Source: JBBDMC01 sp963775235 (GTDB lineage: Bacteria; Pseudomonadota; Alphaproteobacteria; Rhizobiales; Kaistiaceae). Taken from it: a DNA stretch of 64,000 nt. Location of the stretch: positions 558,001 through 622,000 of the forward strand of contig CAVZHY010000006.1 in NCBI GenBank assembly GCA_963775235.1, read 5' to 3'. The position numbers and the translations under genes were made by a program. This document shows positions 9,951-19,099 of the stretch, piece by piece (position 1 is the first letter of the stretch; every line of letters starts with the position of its first letter). The notes beneath the pieces were generated by a model. That model saw nothing but the letters and a program-made list of their open reading frames with translations. It did no database searches and was not told the origin of the DNA.

Positions 9951-11024
9951 CTAGTGGTGAACGATTTCCTGATCGATGAAGTTGTTCCACTCCTCGAACT
10001 TCTGGTCGAAGTTGGGATACGAGGTCACATCGACCCACTTGAAGTCGGGATGGTCCATCTTCAGCGGCAGCAGGGCCGCGTCGGCGACCGGCGAACCATT
10101 GCCGAGGTCGTGATAGACCTTGCCGCCGCCGTTGGGGTCCAGCAGCCAGTCGACAAACAACTGGGCCGCGAACGGATGCGGTGCGTCTTTCGGCAGGAGC
10201 ACGCCGGCCCACACAGCCGGCACCGGCTCCAAGGGCTGCCAAAGGAACGGCGTCCCCTTCTGCTGTTCGACGAAAGCGTGACTTGAGGCTCCCGACAGGT
10301 TCATTGCGAACTCGCCGGCGATGACCTCGTCGGTCACGGCGCGGCCGGTCGCCGTCTGGACAACCAACTGCTCGCCCAGCTTCTTGGCGAAGTCCTTGCC
10401 CTTGGTCTCAATGATCGTGCCGATGATCCGAACACCGGGTTCCGTCGTGCTGAGCGCGATCTTGCCCTTCCACCGCGGGTCGAGAAGGTCGTCGTACGTC
10501 TTCGGAACGTCGGCGGTCGAGACGAGGTTCGGGTTATATCCCAGACCAGTGAACACGCTGCGGGTGCCGGTCCATAGCGGCTGCACCAGTTCCGGACGGA
10601 TTTTCTCGCGGAACGGCGATTTGTACTCGCGGAAGATCTGCGGCGTGTCCTGCACCAGAATCAGGACCTGCGCGAGCGTCTCCTCATACACGTCGGCCAG
10701 GTGCTGGTTGGCCATGTACTCCTGCTGAAGGCGAAGGCCGACATTCGACCCCCGCAGCGGCTGCACCTTGATCCCCGGATGCTGGTCCTCGAACGCCTTG
10801 GCCAAAACGTCGTACTGGGTGTGGTCCGTGTACCAGATCAGGGTCCCTTCCTTCTTCGCGTGTTCCAGAAGGATCTGCTCACGGTCGGGCCCCATGTAGT
10901 CGAGGATTTGTTGTGTCGTCTGCGGTGCCTGGGCGAACCCCGGATTCGCCAGAAGGCTGGCCGAAGCGATAACCGCGCCGCCGACGAACTGTCGTAGGCC
11001 GCACGATTTGGGTGTCGACTTCAT
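9951..11024 (-). CDS. Periplasmic ABC substrate-binding protein, iron/spermidine type
   Basis: A 357-residue secreted binding protein and the first gene of the minus-strand operon. The N-terminus has basic residues, a hydrophobic core and a cleavage site after GFAQA (about residue 32). The mature part has the DILDPRWKGKIALS-type block of FbpA-like proteins and a C-terminal KLYV/QLFVDWLL helix. A GGGAG lies about 11 bases upstream of the ATG, a slightly long spacing. Head position and the divergent IclR gene suggest that substrate-responsive control starts here. The substrate is unknown. It differs from the binding protein at 2309, so the operon may import two related compounds. Confidence 0.88.
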   Translation of the reverse strand: MKSTPKSCGLRQFVGGAVIASASLLANPGFAQAPQTTQQILDYMGPDREQILLEHAKKEGTLIWYTDHTQYDVLAKAFEDQHPGIKVQPLRGSNVGLRLQQEYMANQHLADVYEETLAQVLILVQDTPQIFREYKSPFREKIRPELVQPLWTGTRSVFTGLGYNPNLVSTADVPKTYDDLLDPRWKGKIALSTTEPGVRIIGTIIETKGKDFAKKLGEQLVVQTATGRAVTDEVIAGEFAMNLSGASSHAFVEQQKGTPFLWQPLEPVPAVWAGVLLPKDAPHPFAAQLFVDWLLDPNGGGKVYHDLGNGSPVADAALLPLKMDHPDFKWVDVTSYPNFDQKFEEWNNFIDQEIVHH

Positions 11025-11128
11025 GTCTGGATTGTCTCCCTAGCGAGGTGGAATTCTCGTTGTCGAGTCGCCGCTCTTGTGGTCCTGGCATGATTTCATG
11101 AGCGTCGACGCCGGTGCATCAGACATAG

Positions 11129-11144
11129 GTACCATTCGCGGTAC
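11129..11144. promoter_or_regulatory. Candidate operator: inverted repeat in the divergent IclR/ABC-operon intergenic region
   Basis: GTACC and GGTAC form a perfect 5-base inverted repeat with a 6-base spacer. They are nested inside an outer pair, CCGGTG at 11111-11116 and CACCGG at 11144-11149. It lies midway between the binding-protein start (11024) and the IclR start (11289). IclR-family proteins usually bind such dyads next to their own gene. Function is inferred from position and symmetry only. Confidence 0.4.
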
Positions 11145-11288
11145 ACCGGTCTGAGGTAGCCTCATTTGCAAGGGCGCAAGATCCTGGCCATCGACCCCGT
11201 TTTGTCAGGGGCGGTTTGACCTGCGCCGCCGAAACGTGGTGCGGAAGCCGAGGCGTATCACCAAAGCCCCGAGGGAAATTGCATTTGC

Positions 11289-12097
11289 ATGGCGACGACC
11301 AGAGGAACAAGCCGCTTCACGCAGCGCAACCAGGCGGTGGAGCGGGCGCTGCAGGCCCTCGAAATATTGTCCGGCGGCGAGGCGGCCCTGTCCCTCCAGG
11401 AGATCAGTCGCCGTCTGCAGGTGCACCCGAGCACGGCGCACCGGGTCCTGAAACCGCTCGAGGAGCGGGGCTACATCACGCGCTGGTCGGAGACCGAGCT
11501 CTATCGGCTAGGGCCGAAAGTGCTGATGCTCGCGACCCAGATGCTGAGCGTCATTTCGGTCCGGGAAATCGCCGCGCCGCATCTCCGGCGGCTGAGCCAC
11601 GCCATCGGCGAGTCGGTATGCCTTGCGCGGTACCACGACGGCGAGGTCACTTATCAGGACTGCGCGGAAGGCCCGAGTTCGTGCATTGTGGTGCTACGAA
11701 CCGGCGGCCGCGTCCCGGCGCACTGCGTTCCCGCCGGCCGCGTGCAGTTGGCGTTTCTCAATGAGATGAGATCAGGCGGGTGGTGAGCCGTGGACTGCCG
11801 CCTTGCGATCATGGCGCTGCGCTCACACCCGCTGCCCTGAGCACCGACCTCGCGCGAATCCGCGAGACCGGCTACGAGGTCGACGATGGATCGTGGATGC
11901 CCGGCCTTCGATCAGTGGCTGTCCCGATCCTCGACGCCGGCGGCCAGGCAACCGCGGCCATCACCGTCGTCGGATTTTCCGAACGGATGAATCAGCCGAC
12001 ACTGGACGAAATCATCGGGCAGCTTCGCGATTCCGCCGACGAGATTTCGGCGCAACTGGGCTTTCGCGGTCCGATGCCGGGCGCTGATGACAAGTGA
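11289..12097 (+). pseudogene. IclR family transcriptional regulator, frameshifted
   Basis: A regulator of about 270 residues. The N-terminal winged helix (about residues 15-75) contains SLQEISRRLQVHPSTAHRVLKPLEERGY, a typical IclR HTH. An effector-binding domain follows. The frame breaks near 11765: adding one base gives the continuous IclR block LNEDEIRRVVSRGL, and the second part runs to 12097. The gene is divergent from the ABC/oxidoreductase operon, so it most likely controls that operon and senses its substrate. Apart from the single indel all parts are well conserved, so it may be functional in the organism. Confidence 0.85.
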
Positions 12098-12114
12098 GAC
12101 CGATGGCGACGGCG

Positions 12115-12480
12115 CTAATTTCGCGGGACGATATCGTTAGCGACCGCCCAGTGGTACATCGCAATGCCGCGCTGTCTAGTCAGGCCGATCTTGCTCCTGA
12201 CAACATTGACGTGGTGCCGGACCGTATATTCCTTGATCCCGAGACGATTGGCCACGTCGAGGCGCCGACGGTTTGTGGCATCGGACGCGTCATTGGTGGG
12301 AAGATAGTATCGAATGAAAACCTGCAATTCCCGCCAAGTCAATTTATATTTTGCCTTCAGAGTACGGATGCCATTTATTGTTATCCGTTGCTCCGTGAGC
12401 GCCCGCTCCAGATCAAGCCGAATAGTCTCATTCGGGCAATCAACGGATATGGCATGGCCATTACTTTCACAGTCAAGCAT
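12115..12480 (-). CDS. Small LuxR/GerE-type HTH regulator
   Basis: A 121-residue protein whose C-terminal half is a LuxR-type DNA-binding domain. It runs from LTWRELQVF (about residue 48) through VANRLGIKEYTVRHHVNVVRSKIG, the GerE-like recognition helix, to RGIAMYHWA. The first 45 residues are short and match no sensory domain I recognise. The ATG at 12480 is chosen because GGAGGG lies 7 bases upstream; starts further upstream lack one. It ends tail to tail with the IclR gene. The gene and its upstream region are visibly richer in A/T than the surroundings, which hints at acquisition. Its target is unknown; the divergent bicupin gene is the nearest candidate. Confidence 0.7.
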   Translation of the reverse strand: MLDCESNGHAISVDCPNETIRLDLERALTEQRITINGIRTLKAKYKLTWRELQVFIRYYLPTNDASDATNRRRLDVANRLGIKEYTVRHHVNVVRSKIGLTRQRGIAMYHWAVANDIVPRN

Positions 12481-12808
12481 TACCATTCCCTCCATACTTA
12501 TCGATTTTCTTATCAACTCAGTGCGCGACATATGCCTGCAATGCACGCGCGACCCGGTCCGAACTTGGACCGCCATCTATCCTTTCCGTTTCTTTTCAAG
12601 AGGACATCAAAAACGAATTTTGATCAAGATATGACTTTCATTGAAACTTAGGTGTTCTTTTTTTTAAGATGGGTAAGGACCGGCGCCGCGCGTCCATTGG
12701 CCCAAGTCCGATGAAATAAGGGCGCCCAACTCCTACCATCCAAAATCAGCAAACGGGTTTGCCGACGTCGATCGACCGGCGCTGGTAATGCAACCGAGGA
12801 GGAGATCG
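12481..12808. other. AT-rich divergent intergenic region
   Basis: This 328-base gap lies between the LuxR-type gene (minus) and the bicupin gene (plus). It is clearly richer in A/T than the rest of the window and contains an eight-T run at about 12658-12665. I see no coding sequence with family features here. It should hold both promoters, but no -35/-10 pair stands out. Confidence 0.6.
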
Positions 12809-14032
12809 ATGCACGACGGCGTTGACGTGCACTGGCACGAGCCGAGCGGAACCCACAAGGCGGGATACGGAGAATTCCGCAAGCAGCCCACGCCGTACGA
12901 CGCCTTCATGGAGTCGGAGGGCATTCCGGTGTTCCGCGGAATTGGCTTGTCGAAGGTTCAGAACCTGCCGCTCGTCCCATGGGAACGCATGGGCGCCAAG
13001 GGTCACTTCATTCAGCTCTACGGCACGGAGACGAAGTGGGGCTGCTACGTGATGGAAGTGCCGCCGGCCGGAGCGACGAAACCGGAGCGGCACATGTACG
13101 AGGAGATCTTCCTCGTGGTCGAAGGGCGCGGATCGACGGAAATATGGATCGACGGCGATAGCAAGAGGCATGCATTCGAATGGCAAAAGGGATCGATGTT
13201 CTCAATCCCGATGAACGCCTGGCATCGGATCGTCAATGCCACCTCCGGAGGCGCCCTGTTGCTGGCCGGGACCACCGCGCCAAACGTCATCAACCAGCTG
13301 CAAAACACCGAAGCCGTATTTAACAACCCTTTCGTGTTCCGCGATCGCTTTTCCGGCGCCGACGACTTTTTCGCGCCCAGGGACGACATTGAACCGGACC
13401 CCGTGCGCGGGCTGGCAATGCGGCGGACCAATTTTATCCCCGACGCCGTCAATTGCGACCTGCCGCTCGACAATCGCCGCTCGGTCGGGTGGCGGCGTGT
13501 CGAACCGTTCATGACCAACAACGTCTTTTATTTCTGGATCGGCCAGCACGAAGCCGGGCGCTACTCGAAGGCCCACGCGCACACGTCCGCGGCCGTGCTG
13601 ATCTGTCTCAAGGGCAAGGGCTACACCTATTCGTGGCCGGAGCACCTGGGCGTCACGCCATGGGCCGACGGCCGTCAGGACGAGATCATGCGTCTCGACT
13701 ACGAACCGGTCGGTATGGTTACGGCCGCGCCCGGCGGCGCGCGCTGGTACCATCAGCACTTCAGCGTGTCGAAAGAGCCGTTCCGTCTGACGGCATGGTT
13801 CGGACCGAACAACCCCGGTCGCGATCCCGGCGCGCCCGGGACGAAGCACACGGACTACACCGCCATCGACGTCAATGAGGGAGGCACCGCGATTCCCTAC
13901 TGGATGGAGGATCCGTTCATACGAAACGAATACGAAGCGACATTGAAAACAAACGACGTTGCATCCCGTATGGATCCGGCCTGGTACGAACGTCCCGCGG
14001 ACACCACCACGAAGAAGAAGACCGTGGTCTGA
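12809..14032 (+). CDS. Bicupin protein (two cupin domains)
   Basis: A 407-residue protein with two cupin barrels. The ATG at 12809 is preceded by GAGGAGGAG at ideal spacing; an ATG 21 bases upstream has none. The N-terminal cupin shows PERHMYEEIFLVVEGRGSTEIW and SIPMNAWHRIVN. The C-terminal cupin shows KAHAHTSAAVLICLKGKGYTYSW and ARWYHQHF, giving His pairs that could bind a metal. Bicupins include dioxygenases and sugar or oxalate enzymes, as well as binding proteins. It is 3 bases ahead of the EutA-type gene, so the two are co-transcribed. Function cannot be assigned further. The length and two His-rich motifs resemble gentisate-dioxygenase-like bicupins only loosely. Confidence 0.75.
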   Translation: MHDGVDVHWHEPSGTHKAGYGEFRKQPTPYDAFMESEGIPVFRGIGLSKVQNLPLVPWERMGAKGHFIQLYGTETKWGCYVMEVPPAGATKPERHMYEEIFLVVEGRGSTEIWIDGDSKRHAFEWQKGSMFSIPMNAWHRIVNATSGGALLLAGTTAPNVINQLQNTEAVFNNPFVFRDRFSGADDFFAPRDDIEPDPVRGLAMRRTNFIPDAVNCDLPLDNRRSVGWRRVEPFMTNNVFYFWIGQHEAGRYSKAHAHTSAAVLICLKGKGYTYSWPEHLGVTPWADGRQDEIMRLDYEPVGMVTAAPGGARWYHQHFSVSKEPFRLTAWFGPNNPGRDPGAPGTKHTDYTAIDVNEGGTAIPYWMEDPFIRNEYEATLKTNDVASRMDPAWYERPADTTTKKKTVV

Positions 14033-14035
14033 TCG

Positions 14036-15565
14036 ATGTCCGATGATGAAGGCGGACGCATCTTCTTTTCGAACATCGGCCGAAGTCTCGAGGGCGAGGA
14101 CGAGATCGAGCTGACCAGCGTCGGCGTGGATATCGGTTCATCGACCTCTCACCTCGTCTTCTCGCGCATACTGCTGGAACAACTCGACAATCGGTACCTC
14201 GTTTCGCGCCGGGAACTGACCTACGAGTCGAAGGTGATTCTGACGCCGTACCTCGACGATGAAACGATCGACGCGGACACGTTGGGGCGTTTCATCGAGC
14301 GGCAGTACGCCGGCGCCGACATCGACCCTCGAGTCAATCGACGCGGGCGCATTGATCCTGACCGGTCTCGCGGTCCGCCGCCGCAACGCCCGGCCGATCG
14401 CCGAACTGTTCGCCGAGCAAGCCGGAAAGTTCGTCGCGGTCAGCGCCGGCGACGCTCTGGAAACGACCCTGTCGGCATTCGGGTCGGGGGCGGCGGCCAG
14501 ATCGCGCCGCGAGAATACCCGCGTCATGAATGTCGACGTCGGCGGCGGCACGTCCAAGGTTGCAGTCTGTGTCGGCGGCCAAGTCGTCGGCATCACGGTC
14601 GCCGACGTCGGCGCGCGACTGGTCGTGTGGGATGGCGCCGGCCGGGTGAAACGCGCCGAAGACGGTGCCCGGCGCGTGGCGACAGAGATCGGCGTGGACC
14701 TCACCATTGGAGCGGTGCTGGGCGAGGACGAACGCCGCTTGATCGCCGGGCGAATGGCGGAACACCTGTTCGCCGTCATGAATGGCGAAAGGATCTCCCC
14801 CGAAACCGGGGCGTTGTTGCGCCTGCCACCGCTCAGCTCGCCGCCAACTCCCGATGTGTTGACCTTTTCCGGCGGCGTCGCCGAATACATCTATGGTCGC
14901 GAAGCGGGCGGGTTTTTCGATCTGGGTCCTGATCTCGCAACCGCAATACGCGCGCGCGTCGACAAGTGGGGACCCCGCATCGAGGTGCCGGACCAGGGCG
15001 TGCGGGCAACCGCAATCGGCGCGTCGCAGTACACGGTGCAGGTGTCGGGCTCGACAATCTTCGTCGAGCCGCACGACGCACTACCGTGCGTAACGTGCCC
15101 GCGATCAGGCCGCAGATTGCGTGGCCGGAGACGCTGGACGTGGAGGCGATCGCCGAGGCGGTGCGCGCAGCCCTGCTGCGCCTGGATTTGCACGAGGGCA
15201 ACCAGGCGGTGGCCCTCTGCTACCAATGGCTTGGCTCCGCGACCTATTCTCGTCTCGACGCATTCTGCCGTGGTGTGGTGGCCGGCTTGCGGTCAGTGCT
15301 CGCGAAACGGCATCCCGTGATCATGGTCGGCGAAGGAGACGTTGGCGGGCTCGTCGGCATTCACGCTCACCAGATGGATGGCAACGCCGCGATCATTTCG
15401 GTTGACGGCATCGTGCTGGCGGAATTCGATTTCATCGACATCGGCTCCCTCATGTCTGCGTCCGGGGCGGTGCCGGTGGTCATCAAGTCTCTTGTTTTCC
15501 CCACTTCCGGCCACGCCCGGCCGGTTTCCGACGACGCCAACATTCCGGTCCACGGGGCGGTATAG
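14036..15565 (+). pseudogene. EutA-family reactivase-like protein (ethanolamine ammonia-lyase reactivating factor type), frameshifted twice
   Basis: Read across two frameshifts (about 14325 and 15090), this is an EutA-type protein of about 500 residues. The N-terminus has the actin/Hsp70-like phosphate loop VGVDIGSSTSHLVF. The middle has ESIDAGALILTG and NVDVGGGTSKVAV, a second phosphate loop. The end has TIFVEP, ALP(V)RNVPAI and a C-terminal FDFIDIG block. Those are the landmarks of EutA, which exchanges damaged B12 on ethanolamine ammonia-lyase using ATP. No eutB or eutC is visible in this window. At the second break one missing base restores LPVRNVP; the first needs one extra base removed or two added. 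It directly follows the bicupin gene. A divergent member reactivating another enzyme is possible. Confidence 0.78.
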
Positions 15566-15798
15566 ACAAGGCGAACGGGTCCCTCGCCCATCGGCGGTCA
15601 CGCGTCTAGCGGCGTTAGGCCCCGCGGACGACCCCGGACCCACACCACAGCCAGTACGCCCCCTTGGCCCGGCCGCATCCGCCGCGGCGTCGATGGAGCG
15701 TACGCCACGCGGCCGGATATAGTACATTGCCCGGCAGGAGTGCCTTACGCGACCGGGACGCTCGGAAAAATCGAGCACGGTCAAGGGGATGGGATGCC

Positions 15799-16812
15799 AT
15801 GGATTTGAAACGGCTGGAAACGTTCCGCCTGGTGGCCCAGAGCGGCAGCCTGCGGCACGCTGCGGCCCACATCGGTTTGACGCTCTCCGCGGTGTCGACC
15901 CAGATCCGCAAGCTGGAGAAGGAAATCGGCACGGAGTTGTTCGAGCATCTCCCGAATCGCCTGGTGCTGACCGAGCGCGGCAAGCTGTTTCTGAATAAGC
16001 TGGACGGCGTTTTTCAGGCGCTTGAGCGTGCCACGGCGGCGGCCTGTGGCGATCTCAGCGTAACCAACGCCGGTCTGTCGGTGGTTCTGGAGACCGATCT
16101 CTTCAAATGCTTCTCGCAGGAGATCGCAACCTTCGCCCGCGAGAATCCGGGCATCAATCTGGCCGCCCAATCGCGGTCGTCGTACAAAGGCCTGGCAATG
16201 CTCGTCGACAAGGAAGTCGACATGAGCATCGGCTTTCACCAGACGGTCCCGAAGGGGATCGAACGGATTTGTCTGCGCCAGACCGGCTTGTGGCTCGCCT
16301 ATCCGAGCTCCATGGATTTTCCCGGTGACCGCTCCGTGCTGGATGAAATTACCAACCACAGGCTCATTATGCCCGCCCGCCCTTCCTCGACACGGCGCAT
16401 CATCGAATCGATCCTCACGAAAAAGAGCATCTCTTCGGACGGGACCATCGAAGTGGGAAGCTGCCAGGGGATCATGGCGTTTGTTCAGCTGGGCCTCGGA
16501 CTGGGCCTCGTCCATGATACGTGTGCATGCGCGGAGCCGTTCGACAACGTGCGGTTTATGGACGTCAGGCGGCATTTCGGAACCGTCGACATTGTGCTCG
16601 CCAGTCGCAAGGATACGCTGTCGCGGCCTGCCCATCAGGCATTCGCCGAAGTGTTGCTGCATTCGGCCGGGGAAAGACACCGAACGCCGATGAGCGTCAA
16701 GCTGAGGCGCCCTTGCCGCCGCTGCCGAGAAAAGCGCCAAGACGCTTCCTCAGCGTGCTGTTCGACCGCTAGATTGACTGGCGGAGTTCACCTCGCGGCG
16801 ATGTGCCGGTGA
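15799..16812 (+). CDS. LysR family transcriptional regulator
   Basis: A regulator of about 337 residues starting at ATG 15799 (MDLKRLETFRLVAQSGSLRHAAA). The first 60 residues form the LysR winged HTH, with SAVSTQIRKLEKEIGTELFEH as recognition region. A periplasmic-binding-like effector domain follows, ending near HQAFAEVLLH. The last 40 residues are Cys/Arg-rich and unlike the family, so the true stop may be earlier or the 3' end may carry an indel. It sits after the EutA-type gene and before the dehydrogenase at 16853, all on the plus strand. Which of these it controls cannot be told, because LysR genes usually act on a divergent neighbour and none is divergent here. Confidence 0.85.
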   Translation: MDLKRLETFRLVAQSGSLRHAAAHIGLTLSAVSTQIRKLEKEIGTELFEHLPNRLVLTERGKLFLNKLDGVFQALERATAAACGDLSVTNAGLSVVLETDLFKCFSQEIATFARENPGINLAAQSRSSYKGLAMLVDKEVDMSIGFHQTVPKGIERICLRQTGLWLAYPSSMDFPGDRSVLDEITNHRLIMPARPSSTRRIIESILTKKSISSDGTIEVGSCQGIMAFVQLGLGLGLVHDTCACAEPFDNVRFMDVRRHFGTVDIVLASRKDTLSRPAHQAFAEVLLHSAGERHRTPMSVKLRRPCRRCREKRQDASSACCSTARLTGGVHLAAMCR

Positions 16813-16852
16813 CGAAGCCGGCCCAGGTCGCACCGAAAGGGAGGCAACGAGC

Positions 16853-17751
16853 ATGGCTCTCACAACCGTGGGATTCATAGGCCTCGGTGCAATGGGGCGG
16901 CCCATGTCTCAGCGGGTTGGTGCCGCGGGCTTCTCCCTCGTCCTCCTCGACCTGGACCGGAAACGTGCGGAGGGGGCGGCGGCTGAACTCAATGCGCGGG
17001 TCGCGCAAACCGGCGTCGAACTTGGCCGTCAGGTCGACGCCGTCATTACCATGTTGCCAAGCAGCGACGCCGTGGTTCGAGTCCTCGATGGCCCCGATGG
17101 CGTGCTGGCTGCTCTGCGGCCGGGCGGATTGGTGATCGAGATGTCCAGCGGCAATCCCGGCCGAACGCGAGAGCTGTCGGAACGCGCCGCCGCCAGGGGC
17201 AGCACTTTGATCGATGCGCCAGTGTCTGGCGGCGTGAGGAGGGCCAAGACCGGCGAACTTGCGATCATGGTGGGCGGCGATAAGTCCGCGATCGCCATCG
17301 CCGGGCCGCTGCTGCGCGCAATGGGCACCACGATCCTGCCGACCGGTCCGGTAGGCACGGCGCACGCCATGAAGGCCCTCAACAATCTCGTCAGCGCCGG
17401 GGGCTTTCTTATCGGAATCGAGGCCTTGCTGATCGGCCGCCAGAATTCGGCCTCGATCCCGCGCTGATGGTGGACGTTCTCAATGCCTCAAGTGGCATGA
17501 ACAACAGCACGCAGACGAAGTTCAAGCAGTTCGTGCTATCGCGCACCTTTGACGCCGGTTTTGGCCTTGATCTCATGACCAAAGACCTCGGAATTGCGCT
17601 TGCGCTGGCCCACGAAAGCCATACGCCTGCGCCGTTCGCCGCTCTTTGCAGGGAAATCTGGGCCGCTGCCGGTGTGACGCTCGGGCCGGGCCAGGATCAT
17701 ACGGCGTTGGCCAAATACTGTGAGCGGAACAGCGGCGGCGACCTTTCGTGA
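16853..17751 (+). pseudogene. 3-hydroxyisobutyrate-dehydrogenase-like NAD(P)-dependent oxidoreductase, frameshifted
   Basis: A beta-hydroxyacid dehydrogenase of about 298 residues. A good GGGAGG site precedes ATG 16853. The N-terminus has the GFIGLGAMGRPM Rossmann loop. DAPVSGGVRRAKTGEL is the substrate-binding signature at about residue 120, and GTAHAMKALNN carries the catalytic Lys (about residue 175). The frame breaks near 17450: adding one base after CAGAA gives the family-standard FGLDPALMVDVLNASSG. The second half ends at 17751 with the LGIALALAHE helix. The enzyme likely oxidises a 3-hydroxy acid. Next to the LysR gene, it could serve valine-type or other branched-acid catabolism. Confidence 0.85.
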
Positions 17752-17757
17752 CCTTCC

Positions 17758-17774
17758 GACCGAAAGGGCCGGTC
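17758..17774. terminator. Small hairpin between convergent genes
   Basis: GACCG and CGGTC can pair over a 7-base loop just after the dehydrogenase stop, and the hairpin reaches into the stop codon of the convergent gene at 17773. There is no T-run, so factor-independent termination is doubtful. It is the only small structure noticed in this short convergent gap. Confidence 0.2.
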
Positions 17775-18147
17775 AGGCGTCGTATTCATTGACCACCCGC
17801 TCGGCGATCCGCATTGCTTCGGCCGCGATCGGAACCCCGGCATACACGCCCGCCTGAAGGACGATCTCGACGATCTCATCCTCGCTTACGCCGTTGTTGA
17901 GGGCGCCGCGCACATGCACTTCGAATTCATGCCACCGCGCCATTGCGGCGAGCATGGCGAGGTTGAGCATGCTGCGCGTCTTGCGCTCGAGCCCCGGACG
18001 AATCCAGACGTTTCCCCAACAATGGGCGTTCGTGAAATGCTGAAACGCACGCTGGAACTTGGTTGGCGTGGGCCCTGGTCTGTTGACGTATTCGAGCCCC
18101 AGTACTTCTGCGCGGATTTGCTTGCCCAGTTCTTCCGGTGTCGTCAT
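17773..18147 (-). CDS. Carboxymuconolactone decarboxylase family protein
   Basis: A 124-residue all-helical protein of the CMD/AhpD-like family. A good AAGGGAAG site precedes the ATG. The motif RTRSMLNLAMLAAMARWHEFEVHVRGALNNGVSEDEIVEIVLQAGVYAGVP is the decarboxylase-type core with Glu and His at the usual places. The AhpD CxxC thiol pair is absent, so peroxidase activity is unlikely. It is the last gene of the minus-strand acyl-CoA operon, 114 bases after the CitE-like gene. It might decarboxylate a lactone or beta-keto acid formed in the pathway; the substrate is unknown. Confidence 0.85.
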   Translation of the reverse strand: MTTPEELGKQIRAEVLGLEYVNRPGPTPTKFQRAFQHFTNAHCWGNVWIRPGLERKTRSMLNLAMLAAMARWHEFEVHVRGALNNGVSEDEIVEIVLQAGVYAGVPIAAEAMRIAERVVNEYDA

Positions 18148-18261
18148 CTCGCTCTTCCCTTTGTTTGTCGGTGGATTGGCCGCTGCGCGTGCTCCGGGCC
18201 GCCCGGCCTGTACTCAGGCCGGCGCAGCGGTCGTCTCGCCGTAGCACGCGAGATATGCCAC

Positions 18262-19099
18262 CTACAGGTCCAGCATGCGTCTTGCGTGCTTCAGGTGAGG
18301 CGCATCGACCATCTGCCCGTCGATGCTCAGCACTCCCGCACCGGGATTTTCATCGAACGCGGCAACGATGCGCCTTGCCCAGGCGATCTCATCGGGCGTC
18401 ACGGTGAAGGCCGAATTGATTGGGCCGACCTGCGTGGGATGAATCGCCAGCATGCCAGCGAACCCATCCCGCCTGCCACGGGCTGCGTAATCAGAAAGGC
18501 CCTCGGTATCGCGGAACGCCGGATAAACGGTCTCCAGAGCAGGCACCCCGGCGGCGTGCGCTGCGAACAGCACCAGCGACCGCGCGACCTCGTAAGGGGC
18601 CGTGTAGCGGCCGTCAGTCTCACGTGCGGCGGTAGCGCCAACAGCCGTTGACAGGTCTTCAGCTCCCCACGTCAGTCCGCACAGTCGCCTGCTCGCACCC
18701 ACGTAGCTGGCGAGCCCGAATATGGCGGCCGGGGTCTCCGTGGCGATGGGAAGGATTGCTGCATCGGCGTTTCCCAATGCCGCAAGGCGCCGTTCGAGTT
18801 CCGCCACCGACTTTCCACCCTCCGCCTTGGGCAGCACGATGCCGTCGGGCTTCCTCGAGCCGATGACTGCGAGGTCGTCTTCGGCGGCCGGGCTCGCAAG
18901 TGGGTTGATGCGAACGAAAAGGGGCATCGCTCGCTCGCCGAGCCAGGAATGCCGCCACCGCCCTTCGCGCATCGGCCTTCTTGTCCGGTGCCACGGCGTC
19001 CTCGAGATCGAGAATGAGAGCGTCAGCGCCTGAGCCGAGCGCCTTTTCCATGCGGTCGGGCCGGTCGCCGGGGACGAAGAGCAGCGAGCGCAGCTTCAT
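18262..19099 (-). pseudogene. CitE-like HpcH/HpaI family lyase (citrate/malyl/citramalyl-CoA lyase beta type), frameshifted
   Basis: Read across one frameshift near 18935 this is a CitE-like enzyme of about 278 residues. The N-terminus MKLRSLLFVPGDRPDRMEKAL is the family opening, and ALILDLEDAVAPDKK holds the acidic metal-site region. Removing one C from a CCCC run joins ASDALFVRINPL. The later part shows DGIVLPKAE, ILPIATETPAAIFGL and AIHPTQVGPIN, all family marks. These enzymes cleave 3-hydroxy-3-methyl- or malyl-type CoA thioesters. Its ATG overlaps the stop of the MaoC gene, so the two are translationally coupled. MaoC plus CitE is the usual hydratase/lyase pair for mesaconyl-type or citramalyl-type CoA. 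Confidence 0.82.

Noticed and set aside
12658..12665. The T-run as a factor-independent terminator
   Set aside because: No stable GC hairpin precedes it on either strand, and it lies in a divergent promoter region.
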